A stretch of DNA of 64,000 bases, taken from assembly GCF_052115385.1 (NCBI RefSeq), contig NZ_JBFRGP010000010.1:62001-126000 (forward strand), written 5' to 3'. Source of the stretch: Dyella_D sp052115385. GTDB lineage: Bacteria > Pseudomonadota > Gammaproteobacteria > Xanthomonadales > Rhodanobacteraceae. Shown one piece after another: positions 51,415-59,127 of the stretch. How positions within the stretch are numbered: position 1 is the stretch's first letter; every line of letters starts with the position of its first letter. Below the pieces are notes generated by a model. The model ran no database searches. It was not told the DNA's origin and worked only from the letters and a program-made list of their open reading frames with translations. The position numbers and the translations under genes are program-made.

Positions 51415-52795
51415 TGAGATCTGGATCGCCGACGACGATCGCGGGGTGCGCTTCGTGCTGGCCGAGGCGCTGCGCGATGCAGGCCTGGCGGTACGCGAGT
51501 TCGGCGATGCCGAGTCGGTGCGCGAAGCGCTGCGCGATGCGCGCCCGGCCTTGTTGCTCACGGATGTACGCATGCCGGGTGAAGACGGCCTCGCACTGAT
51601 CAACGATCTGAAGGCGCGCGGGATTGGGCCGGTGATCGTGATGAGCGCCTTTACCGACGTGGCGACCACCGCCGCGGCCTATCGCGCCGGCGCGGCCGAC
51701 TACCTGGCCAAGCCGTTCGACCTGGACCAGGCCGTGGCCTCGGTGCAGCGCGCACTCGCCGACGTACCCGCGGCCGCCGCGCCGCCGCCTGCACCGGTCG
51801 TACCCGCGCATGCGCTGCTCGGCGAAAGCGTGGCGATGCGCGAAGTGTTCCGCCTGATCGGTCGCATCGCGGCGAGCGACCTCAATGTGCTGATCACCGG
51901 CGAAACCGGTACCGGCAAGGAACTGGTGGCGCGCGCCCTGCACGAGGAAAGCGCGCGGCGCGAGCGCCCCTTCCTGGCGCTCAACACCGCCGCCATTCCC
52001 AGCGAGCTGCTGGAGAGCGAGCTGTTCGGCCACGAGGCCGGCGCGTTCACCGGCGCCACGCGCCGCTACGCCGGGCGTTTCGAGCAGGCCGAGGGCGGCA
52101 CGCTGTTCCTGGACGAGATCGGCGACATGCCGCTGGCGCTGCAGACGCGCCTGCTGCGCGTGCTGGCGGGTGGTGAGTTCTATCGGGTGGGTGGACGCGA
52201 ATTGATCCGCGGCCAGGTGCGCATCGTGGCGGCCACGCATCAGGATCTGGATGCGCGCGTCGCGGCCGGCCTGTTCCGCGCTGACCTCAAGCATCGGCTG
52301 GACGTGGTGCGCATCGAGTTGCCGCCCTTGCGCCAGCGGCGCGCGGATATCCCGCTGCTGGCCCAGCATTTTCTCGCCGCCGCAGCGCGCGAACTGAAAC
52401 TGCCGCCGAAGCGTTTTTCCAAGGCTGCATTGAAGGCGGTGGCGCAGCGCGATTTTCCCGGCAACGTACGCGAGCTGGAGAACCTGTGCCGTCGCCTTGC
52501 GGTGATCGCGCCGGGCGCGGAAATCCTGCCGGCCGATCTTGGCGGCACGCCCGCCGTGCCCGCGCTGGGTGACTGGACCGATGCCTTGCGCGAATGGGCC
52601 GCGCAGGCGCTGACCGATGGCGAGAGCGAGATCCATGCGCGAGCCCGCGATGCGATGGATCACACCTTGATGCAGGCCGCGCTGGCCGTGCACGGCGGGC
52701 ATCGGCAGAACGCGGCGGCGGCGCTCGGTGTCGGGCGCAATACCTTGACGCGCAAGCTCGGCGCGTCGCGCACACGGCGGCCGTCGCGGCCTTGA
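51407..52795 (+). CDS. ntrC: Nitrogen regulation response regulator NtrC
   Basis: A 462-residue sigma-54 activator. The receiver domain (1-118) has phospho-acceptor Asp53 (LLTDVRMPG). The AAA+ domain (about 138-375) has Walker A GETGTGK (165-171), the sigma-54 contact loop GAFTGA (212-217) and Walker B FLDEIGDMP. A Fis-type helix-turn-helix closes the protein (NAAAALGVGRNTLTRKL). It should activate glnA through the sigma-54 promoter at 28992. It starts inside the end of ntrB, so the two are translationally coupled. Confidence 0.96.
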   Translation: MTDEIWIADDDRGVRFVLAEALRDAGLAVREFGDAESVREALRDARPALLLTDVRMPGEDGLALINDLKARGIGPVIVMSAFTDVATTAAAYRAGAADYLAKPFDLDQAVASVQRALADVPAAAAPPPAPVVPAHALLGESVAMREVFRLIGRIAASDLNVLITGETGTGKELVARALHEESARRERPFLALNTAAIPSELLESELFGHEAGAFTGATRRYAGRFEQAEGGTLFLDEIGDMPLALQTRLLRVLAGGEFYRVGGRELIRGQVRIVAATHQDLDARVAAGLFRADLKHRLDVVRIELPPLRQRRADIPLLAQHFLAAAARELKLPPKRFSKAALKAVAQRDFPGNVRELENLCRRLAVIAPGAEILPADLGGTPAVPALGDWTDALREWAAQALTDGESEIHARARDAMDHTLMQAALAVHGGHRQNAAAALGVGRNTLTRKLGASRTRRPSRP

Positions 52796-52824
52796 GCACT
52801 CACGAACACAGCGGAGCTTCAAGC

Positions 52825-53295
52825 ATGTCACTCACTGTCCGGGCCGCCGAACGCGGCGATATCCAGCACATCGCCCGCTGGAACGAGGCGATGGCGTGGG
52901 AGACCGAGCAAAAGCGCCTGGACCCTGACGTGCTCGCGCGCGGCGTGGCGGCGGTATTCGACGAACCGCGGCGCGGTTTCTACCTGGTGGCCGAGCGCGA
53001 GGGCGAGCCAGTCGGTTGCCTGCTGGTGACGTATGAGTGGAGCGACTGGCGCTGCGGGGATTTCTTCTGGATCCAGAGCGTGTACGTGGTCGAGCAGGCA
53101 CGGCGCGGCGGGGCGTTTCGGGCGATGTACGAAGCTGTCGCGCAACGTGCGCGTGAAGCCGGCGCGGTCGGCGTGCGTCTGTATGTCGAGACCGAGAACG
53201 AGCGTGCGCAGCGGACGTATGCCGGGCTCGGCATGGAGCGCTGTCACTACTTCATGTACGAGGCGGCGTTCCAGGCATCGAACCGACCGGCGTAG
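52825..53295 (+). CDS. GNAT-family N-acetyltransferase
   Basis: A 156-residue acetyltransferase. The acetyl-CoA fold shows strand-4 FFWIQSVYVVEQARRGGAFRAMYEAV with a degenerate pyrophosphate loop (ARRGGAF), then LYVETENERAQRTYAGLGMERCHYFMYE near the end, typical of small-molecule or protein N-acetyltransferases. The substrate is unknown. The ATG has GGAG about 9 bases upstream. The stop codon TAG belongs to the left arm of the palindromic element that begins at 53291, so the element's insertion may have reshaped the C-terminus. Confidence 0.85.
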   Translation: MSLTVRAAERGDIQHIARWNEAMAWETEQKRLDPDVLARGVAAVFDEPRRGFYLVAEREGEPVGCLLVTYEWSDWRCGDFFWIQSVYVVEQARRGGAFRAMYEAVAQRAREAGAVGVRLYVETENERAQRTYAGLGMERCHYFMYEAAFQASNRPA

Positions 53296-53384
53296 GTTGG
53301 GGTGAGCCGCAGGCGAACCCCAACATCACCACGTTCAACCGTATCGCATCGTTGGGGTTCGCCTGCGGCTCACCCCAACCTACG
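53291..53384. repeat. Palindromic intergenic element, copy 3
   Basis: A 94-base element with perfect 34-base arms (starting CGTAGGTTGGGGTGAGCC) around a 26-base loop. It is the best-preserved of three copies in the window. Its first bases supply the TAG stop of the GNAT gene, and its far end is 21 bases beyond the stop of the PAS-GGDEF-EAL gene. Confidence 0.95.
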
Positions 53385-53405
53385 TCGTGCGCTGGTTCTG
53401 GGATG

Positions 53406-55883
53406 TCAGGCGGAGACCAGCAACCGCTCGAACTCCACCGCCGGCATCGGCGCCCCGTACAAGAAACCCTGCAGCAACCGGCAACCGGCCTGGCGCAGAT
53501 AATCCGCCTGCTCCGGTGTCTCCACGCCTTCGGCCACCACGCTCATCTCCAGGCTTTGCGCCATGGTGATGATCGCATCGGCGATCGCCGCGCTGTCCGT
53601 ATCCGTGGCCACGTCGCGCACGAACGCACGCGGGATCTTCAGCACGTCGATGGGAAAGTGCTTGAGGTAGGACAGGCTGCTATAGCCCGTGCCGAAATCG
53701 TCCAGCGCCAGGCTCACGCCCAGTTCCTTCAGCTGCTGCATCAGCGCGCGGCTGTGGTCGCCGCCGGACATCACCATGCGCTCGGTCAGCTCCAGCTCGA
53801 TCATGCCCGGCGGCAGATCGCTTTCGCGCAGCATGTCGCGCAGCGCGTCGTGGAAGCCCGGCTGCAGGAACTGTGGCGGCGCCACGTTCACCGCGATCGA
53901 CACGCTACGCCCGGAGCGATGCCACACGGCGGCCTGCTGGCAGGCCTGCTGCAACGCCCAGCGGCCCAGCGGGCCGATCAGGCCGCTTTCCTCCGCCACC
54001 GGCACGAACTGGTCGGGGCGGTAGACGTCGTGGCCGTCGACCTGCCAGCGCAGCAGCGCCTCGGCCCCGACGACTACGCCGGTAAGCGCGTCGACCTTGG
54101 GCTGGTAGTGCAGTTGCAGGTCGCCGCGGCGCATGGCGGTGCGCAGGTCGCGCTCGATGCGCATCTGCGCGGCCGGCCGCTCGGTCATCGCCGCGGTGAA
54201 CAGCCGGTAGCTGTTGCGGCCCTGCATCTTGGCCTCGTACATGGCGGTGTCGGCGTGGCGGATCAGTGCTTCGGCGTCGTCGGCATCGTCCGGGTACAGG
54301 CTGATGCCGGCGCTGAAACTCAAGGCCAGCTCGGCCAGTTCGTGCGGCGGATGCTCGTGCCAGCGGCGCATCAGCAGTTCGCAGGTCTTGGCTGCGTCGG
54401 CGGAGCTGTCCACGTGCGGCAGCACCACCATGAACTCGTCGCCGGCGGTGCGGCTGACGATATGGTCGCCGCCGAGCAGGCCGCGCAGATGCGCGGCGAA
54501 CAGGCGCAGCAGCTGGTCGCCGGTCTGGTGGCCGAGCGAATCGTTGACGTGCTTGAAGTGATCCAGGTTGATGAAGATCAGCGCGGCGCGCCCGTGCCGG
54601 CGCCGCGCCGCGGCGATCACCTGGGCCAGCCGTGCCTGCAACAGGTGTCGATTGGGCAGGCCGGTCAGCGTGTCGTGCTGGGCCATGTGCGCCATCTTCA
54701 GCACCAGCGCGCGGGTGGCGCTGACGTCGTGGAACACCAGCACGCCGCCGATCACGTTGCCGGCGTGGTCGTGGATGGACGCGGCCGAATCCTCGATCGG
54801 CGTGCGGAAGCCGTTGCGGTGCACCAGCATGGCGTTGCCGCGCAGCTCGACGATGGTGTCGCGGCCGATCGCCTCGCGCAGCGGGTTGCGCAGCAGTTCG
54901 TCGTTGTCGCCATCGAGCAGGCGGAACACGTCCTCGATCGAGCGGCTCAGCGCCTCGGCGTGGCTCCAGCCGGTCATCGCCTCGGCGATGGGGTTGAGCG
55001 AGGTCACGCGCAGCTGCAGGTCGGTGGTGATCACCGCATCGCCGATCGAGCGCAGGGTGACCTCGGCCAGCTCGCGCTCGCGGAACAGCGCTTCTTCGTA
55101 GGCCTTGCGCTGGCTGATGTCCTGGATCTGCGCCACCGCGTGGAACGGCGTGCCGTCCGGTGCGCGCACCAGCGACACGGTCAGCAGCACGTGCACCACA
55201 TGGCCGTCGCGGTGGAAGTAGCGCTTCTCCAGCTGATAGGAATCGCGCTTGCCCTCCATCAGCTCGGTGGCCAGCTCGAAGCTCTTGGCCACGTCGTCCG
55301 GGTGGGTGATGTCGCGGATATTGAGCTGCAGCAGTTCCGGCTCGCGATAGCCGAGCATCTGGCACAGCGCGGCGTTGACGCGCAGCAGGCGGCCGTCCGG
55401 CGCGACCAGGCCCATGCCGATGGCGGCGTGCTGGAAGGCGCCGAAGAAGCGCTGCTCGCTCTCGCGCAGGCGGGTTTCCAGCGCGTGGCGTTCGGTGATG
55501 TCGATCAGCACGATGAAGATGCCGCAGACGCCGCCGTCGGCGTCGTAGTCCGGCTGGAAGCTGCCGTGCACGTAGCAGCGCGACTGGCCGGCGAACATCT
55601 CGCCTTCGTACACGGAAGGGTGGCCGCGCAAGGCTTCTTCGAGGCAGGGGCCGGTGCGTTGCAGGCTGGCTTCGTCCAGCACTTCGGCGACGTGGCGGCC
55701 GTGCAGCTGGGCCGGATCCACCCCCAGCCAGGACTGGTGCGCCGCGTTCGCGAAGCGGATGCGCAGCTCGCGGTCGATGTAGGCGATCAGCGCCGGGGCG
55801 CCATGCACGACACGAACGGCCCAATCAGGCTCGGACGAGGCCGGCCCGGTCGGTCGATCGGGTTCGATCCGTTGCATGCCCAT
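53406..55883 (-). CDS. PAS-PAS-PAS-GGDEF-EAL cyclic di-GMP protein
   Basis: An 825-residue cytoplasmic protein without clear transmembrane helices. Three PAS/PAC modules cover about residues 20-390 and a GGDEF domain about 400-560. The active-site motif is AGDEF (RTAGDEFMVVL) instead of GGDEF, so cyclase activity is uncertain but not excluded. An EAL domain covers about 575-820 and has a complete set of residues: EALLRW, the Glu in ELELTE, DDFGTGYSSLSYLK and EGVET. It is therefore probably a sensor-controlled phosphodiesterase. An ATG two codons later (55877) is an alternative start. Confidence 0.9.
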   Translation of the reverse strand: MGMQRIEPDRPTGPASSEPDWAVRVVHGAPALIAYIDRELRIRFANAAHQSWLGVDPAQLHGRHVAEVLDEASLQRTGPCLEEALRGHPSVYEGEMFAGQSRCYVHGSFQPDYDADGGVCGIFIVLIDITERHALETRLRESEQRFFGAFQHAAIGMGLVAPDGRLLRVNAALCQMLGYREPELLQLNIRDITHPDDVAKSFELATELMEGKRDSYQLEKRYFHRDGHVVHVLLTVSLVRAPDGTPFHAVAQIQDISQRKAYEEALFRERELAEVTLRSIGDAVITTDLQLRVTSLNPIAEAMTGWSHAEALSRSIEDVFRLLDGDNDELLRNPLREAIGRDTIVELRGNAMLVHRNGFRTPIEDSAASIHDHAGNVIGGVLVFHDVSATRALVLKMAHMAQHDTLTGLPNRHLLQARLAQVIAAARRRHGRAALIFINLDHFKHVNDSLGHQTGDQLLRLFAAHLRGLLGGDHIVSRTAGDEFMVVLPHVDSSADAAKTCELLMRRWHEHPPHELAELALSFSAGISLYPDDADDAEALIRHADTAMYEAKMQGRNSYRLFTAAMTERPAAQMRIERDLRTAMRRGDLQLHYQPKVDALTGVVVGAEALLRWQVDGHDVYRPDQFVPVAEESGLIGPLGRWALQQACQQAAVWHRSGRSVSIAVNVAPPQFLQPGFHDALRDMLRESDLPPGMIELELTERMVMSGGDHSRALMQQLKELGVSLALDDFGTGYSSLSYLKHFPIDVLKIPRAFVRDVATDTDSAAIADAIITMAQSLEMSVVAEGVETPEQADYLRQAGCRLLQGFLYGAPMPAVEFERLLVSA

Positions 55884-56025
55884 ACCGCCCGTCCATCCAC
55901 CCCTGTAGGACGCTACAGATCGCATGATGCGCCAAGTCGCGGCAGGTGGGCAGTAGGTGAAGACCACCGCGAGGTGAAGGAAATGTCTACGCGGCCGTGC
56001 GTGCCGAGCCTGGTCTTGCGGCGCG

Positions 56026-57204
56026 TCAGTGCAGCGCTTCGAGCGGTGCGCCGAGGCGGCCGGACTCATCCAGCACGATGCGGCCCAGCGCGTGCAGCTC
56101 GGCGGGGATGCCGCTGCGCTCGGCCAGTGCGGCGACCAGCGGACCCAGTGCCCGCGGCTGCAGCGGATAGCCGTTGGCCAGCACGCGTGCGCGGCCATTC
56201 TCGCCGCGCTGGGCGAGAGTCACCGCGACCACGCCCAGGCCTGGCGCTTCGTGCGCATGCAGGCGCGCCTCGCCGTAGGCCGGATCGAGCGGGTCGAACA
56301 CTTCCAATAGATAACCGGGCTCGGCCGCGGTGGCGGTGGCCTCGCGGGAGTCCAGCGCCTGAGCGATGCGATGGGCGTCGAGCAGGGCGGCGTACTGGCG
56401 CAGTTCGAACACGATGCCGGCCAGCTCGTGCGGGCGCTGCCCAAGCTCCATGGGGGTGGCATCGATCGCCTGCGCGGCGGCCCAGTCGCTGGGCGACTGG
56501 ATCCACACCTTGCCCTCGGCATAGCGCAGCGCCAGGCCGCGGGCGCTGAGCGTGGCTTCCTCGCGGTACGGCGTCAGCAGCGCGCATTCCAGCAGGGACC
56601 ACAGCGCGGCGAGGTTGACGTGCTCGTACTGCACGCAGGTCATCGCCAGCAGGTCGTTGCGGCTGAGGTAGCGCACATGTTCCAGGCGCACGCCCAGGGC
56701 GCGCATCAGCCAGTCCGAGGTGCGCGCGCCGGCTTCGCCGCGGCCGACCAGTTCCACTTCCAGGCGCTCGGCCAGCTCCTCGGCCAGCGCTTCGGGCGCA
56801 AGCAGGCTCAGCGGCAGCAGGCGCAGCGGGCCGTCAGCGTAGATGCGTTCCGGTTCCAGCGGCTGGGCCGGCATGTGGCCTTCGTGGGTGCCGAACGCGA
56901 CCACGTTATCCAGATGGCCGCGCGGCACGCGGCGGGCCAGTTCGTCCAGGGTGGCCCATACGGGGAAACCCGGGCGCAGCAGTTCCACCGCGTCGAACAG
57001 CGCGCCGGCCACGGCCAGCCGGCCTTGCGCCACCTGCGGCACCAGCGCGTGCAGATCGGTGGCGGCCAGCGCCGCCAGTTCCGCCGCCTCGTCGCGGCCC
57101 AGGGTCAGGCGGTCCGGCGTTTCGCCGGGCGACAGCTCCAGCGCCAGCACGATGGGCAGGGCGACCAGCGACGAGGCTTCCACGTGGGCGAATCCGAACG
57201 GCAA
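56026..57204 (-). CDS. Conserved-looking protein of unknown function
   Basis: A 392-residue cytoplasmic-type protein with no signal peptide, transmembrane helix or motif I can name. It is Leu/Ala/Glu-rich, with clear coding bias. Recognisable segments are FGTHEGHMPAQPLEPER (about 104-120), LLAMTCVQYEHVNLAALWSLLECALL (about 184-209) and ANGYPLQPRALGPLVAALAERSGIP near the C-terminus. It stands alone, divergent from the thiolase gene with about 100 bases between. Function unknown. Confidence 0.7.
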   Translation of the reverse strand: MPFGFAHVEASSLVALPIVLALELSPGETPDRLTLGRDEAAELAALAATDLHALVPQVAQGRLAVAGALFDAVELLRPGFPVWATLDELARRVPRGHLDNVVAFGTHEGHMPAQPLEPERIYADGPLRLLPLSLLAPEALAEELAERLEVELVGRGEAGARTSDWLMRALGVRLEHVRYLSRNDLLAMTCVQYEHVNLAALWSLLECALLTPYREEATLSARGLALRYAEGKVWIQSPSDWAAAQAIDATPMELGQRPHELAGIVFELRQYAALLDAHRIAQALDSREATATAAEPGYLLEVFDPLDPAYGEARLHAHEAPGLGVVAVTLAQRGENGRARVLANGYPLQPRALGPLVAALAERSGIPAELHALGRIVLDESGRLGAPLEALH

Positions 57205-57301
57205 AGAACCGGAAGTCTAGCACCGGCTTAACACGGGCTTTCGCCAGCTGGCACGGCGGGTTAGCCTTGAACGCTCGGCCCGGCTGGAATCTTCTAAGCA
57301 C

Positions 57302-58585
57302 ATGGACAACACCTCCAAGCGCGTCGGTGTCATCGGCGGCATTCGCATTCCCTTCTGCCGCAACAACACCTCATACGCCGACGTCGGCAACTTCGGCATG
57401 TCGGTCAAGGTGCTCGGCGCCCTGGTCGAACGCTTCCGCCTGCACGGCGAGGAGCTGGGCGAAGTGGCGATGGGCGCGGTGATCAAGCATTCCTCGGAAT
57501 GGAACCTGGCCCGCGAGGCGGTGCTGTCCTCGGGCCTGGCGCCGACCACCCCCGGCATCACCACGGCGCGCGCCTGCGGCACTTCGCTGGACAACGCCAT
57601 CATCATCGCCAACAAGATCGCCGCCGGGCAGATCGAGGCGGGCATCGCCGGCGGCTCGGACACCACCAGCGACGTGCCGATCGTGCTCGGCGAGCGCTTG
57701 CGCAAGCGCCTGCTGGCGATCAATCGCGCCAAGGGCTGGCAGGACAAGATGGCCGCCTTCACCCGCGGCTTCTCGCTGAAGGAACTGAAGCCCTCGTTTC
57801 CCGGCGTGGCCGAACCGCGCACCGGCATGTCGATGGGCGACCACTGCGAGCGGATGGCCAAGGAATGGCATATCGACCGCGAGCCGCAGGACCGGCTGGC
57901 GCTGGAAAGCCACCAGAAGCTGGCCGCCGCCTACGAGGCGGGCTTCTTCGAAGACCTGGTGGTGCCGTTCCGCGGCCTGAAGCGCGACGGTTTCCTGCGT
58001 CCGGACTCGACCATGGAGAAGCTCGGCTCGCTCAAGCCCGCGTTCGACAAGATCTCCGGCCACGGCACGCTGACTGCGGGCAATTCCACCGGTCTCTCGG
58101 ACGGTGCTGCCGCGGTGCTGCTGGGCAGCGACGAGTGGGCGGCCAAGCGCGGCCTCAAGGTGCAGGCGTATTTCCTCGATGCCGAAGTGGCCGCGGTCGA
58201 CTTCGTGCACGGCGAGGGCCTGCTGATGGCGCCCACCGTGGCGGTGCCGCGCATGCTGGCGCGCCATGGGCTGACGCTGCAGGACTTCGACTTCTACGAG
58301 ATCCACGAAGCGTTCGCCGCCCAGGTGCTGTGCACCTTGCGCGCGTGGGAAAGCGAAACCTACTGCCGCAACCGCCTGGGGCTGGAACGGCCGCTGGGCA
58401 GCATCGATCCGGCCAGGCTCAACGTGCACGGCTCCAGCCTCGCGGTGGGCCACCCGTTCGCCGCGACCGGCGCGCGCATCATCGCCACCCTCGCCAAGCT
58501 GCTGGAAGAGAAGGGTTCGGGCCGCGGCCTGATCTCGATCTGCACCGCCGGCGGCATGGGCGTCACCGCCATCCTCGAGCGCTGA
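57302..58585 (+). CDS. Acetyl-CoA C-acyltransferase (thiolase, FadI-like)
   Basis: A 427-residue thiolase. Catalytic residues are in place: nucleophile Cys92 (TARACGTSLDNAI), His in the EIHEAFAAQ and NVHGSSLAVGHPFAATGAR blocks, and the second Cys in SICTAGGMG. The length and the insert after residue 130 favour the FadI/trifunctional-type subgroup. It would cleave 3-ketoacyl-CoA in fatty acid oxidation or run the reverse condensation. No fadJ-like partner is adjacent. The start has no strong ribosome site but no better ATG exists. Confidence 0.93.
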   Translation: MDNTSKRVGVIGGIRIPFCRNNTSYADVGNFGMSVKVLGALVERFRLHGEELGEVAMGAVIKHSSEWNLAREAVLSSGLAPTTPGITTARACGTSLDNAIIIANKIAAGQIEAGIAGGSDTTSDVPIVLGERLRKRLLAINRAKGWQDKMAAFTRGFSLKELKPSFPGVAEPRTGMSMGDHCERMAKEWHIDREPQDRLALESHQKLAAAYEAGFFEDLVVPFRGLKRDGFLRPDSTMEKLGSLKPAFDKISGHGTLTAGNSTGLSDGAAAVLLGSDEWAAKRGLKVQAYFLDAEVAAVDFVHGEGLLMAPTVAVPRMLARHGLTLQDFDFYEIHEAFAAQVLCTLRAWESETYCRNRLGLERPLGSIDPARLNVHGSSLAVGHPFAATGARIIATLAKLLEEKGSGRGLISICTAGGMGVTAILER

Positions 58586-58602
58586 CGCGCACCGCACCGG
58601 CC

Positions 58603-59127
58603 ATGTTCCGCCTGCGCACCACCACCGCCCTGAGCCTGCTCGCGCTGGCGGTGGGCGTGGGCGGCACGGCATGGCTGAGCGGGCTGACCGCGGGGTGGCA
58701 GGGGCCGGATAGGCTTGCAGCGAAGCGCACTCCCGCGCCTGCCGTGAAGCCGCATCTGCGTGTCGCTGCCGTACCACGGCCGGCCGGACATGCCATGCAT
58801 CTGCCGCCGGTGGATGCCGCGCAGGCCATCGCCGCACCGGCCACGGCGGACGTGCCGACCTTGACCCCCATCGAGATGCCGCAGGCGCCGAGCTCGCTCT
58901 TCAGCCGCCGCGTCGCGCGCGCCGGCCTGGTGGTGCTGCGCCTGTCGGTCGACGGGCAAGGCCACGTCACCCACGCCGCGGTGGACCAGAGCAGCGGCGA
59001 TCCGCTACTCGACCAGGAAGCCGTGCAGACCGTGCAGGGCTGGCGCTTCGCCGTGCCGGCGGATCACCCCGACGGCCTCAGCGGCAACCTGCCGATGCGC
59101 TTCGCCGCCGACGACCGGCAGGCCTGA
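58603..59127 (+). CDS. TonB C-terminal domain protein
   Basis: A 174-residue protein. One N-terminal membrane helix (about 8-30) is followed by a Pro/Ala-rich spacer (about 40-95) and a TonB_C domain (about 98-170) with LRLSVDGQGHVTHAAVDQSSGDPLLDQEAV and GWRF. This is the layout of small TonB-like energy transducers or TonB-domain envelope proteins. No exbBD genes lie next to it. The ATG follows the thiolase stop by 17 bases. Use with one of the TonB receptors in this window is conceivable but unproven. Confidence 0.8.
   Translation: MFRLRTTTALSLLALAVGVGGTAWLSGLTAGWQGPDRLAAKRTPAPAVKPHLRVAAVPRPAGHAMHLPPVDAAQAIAAPATADVPTLTPIEMPQAPSSLFSRRVARAGLVVLRLSVDGQGHVTHAAVDQSSGDPLLDQEAVQTVQGWRFAVPADHPDGLSGNLPMRFAADDRQA

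Noticed and set aside
53352..56549. A 1065-codon plus-strand frame opposite the PAS-GGDEF-EAL gene
   Set aside because: Antisense to a recognised protein with intact catalytic motifs; translation is low complexity.
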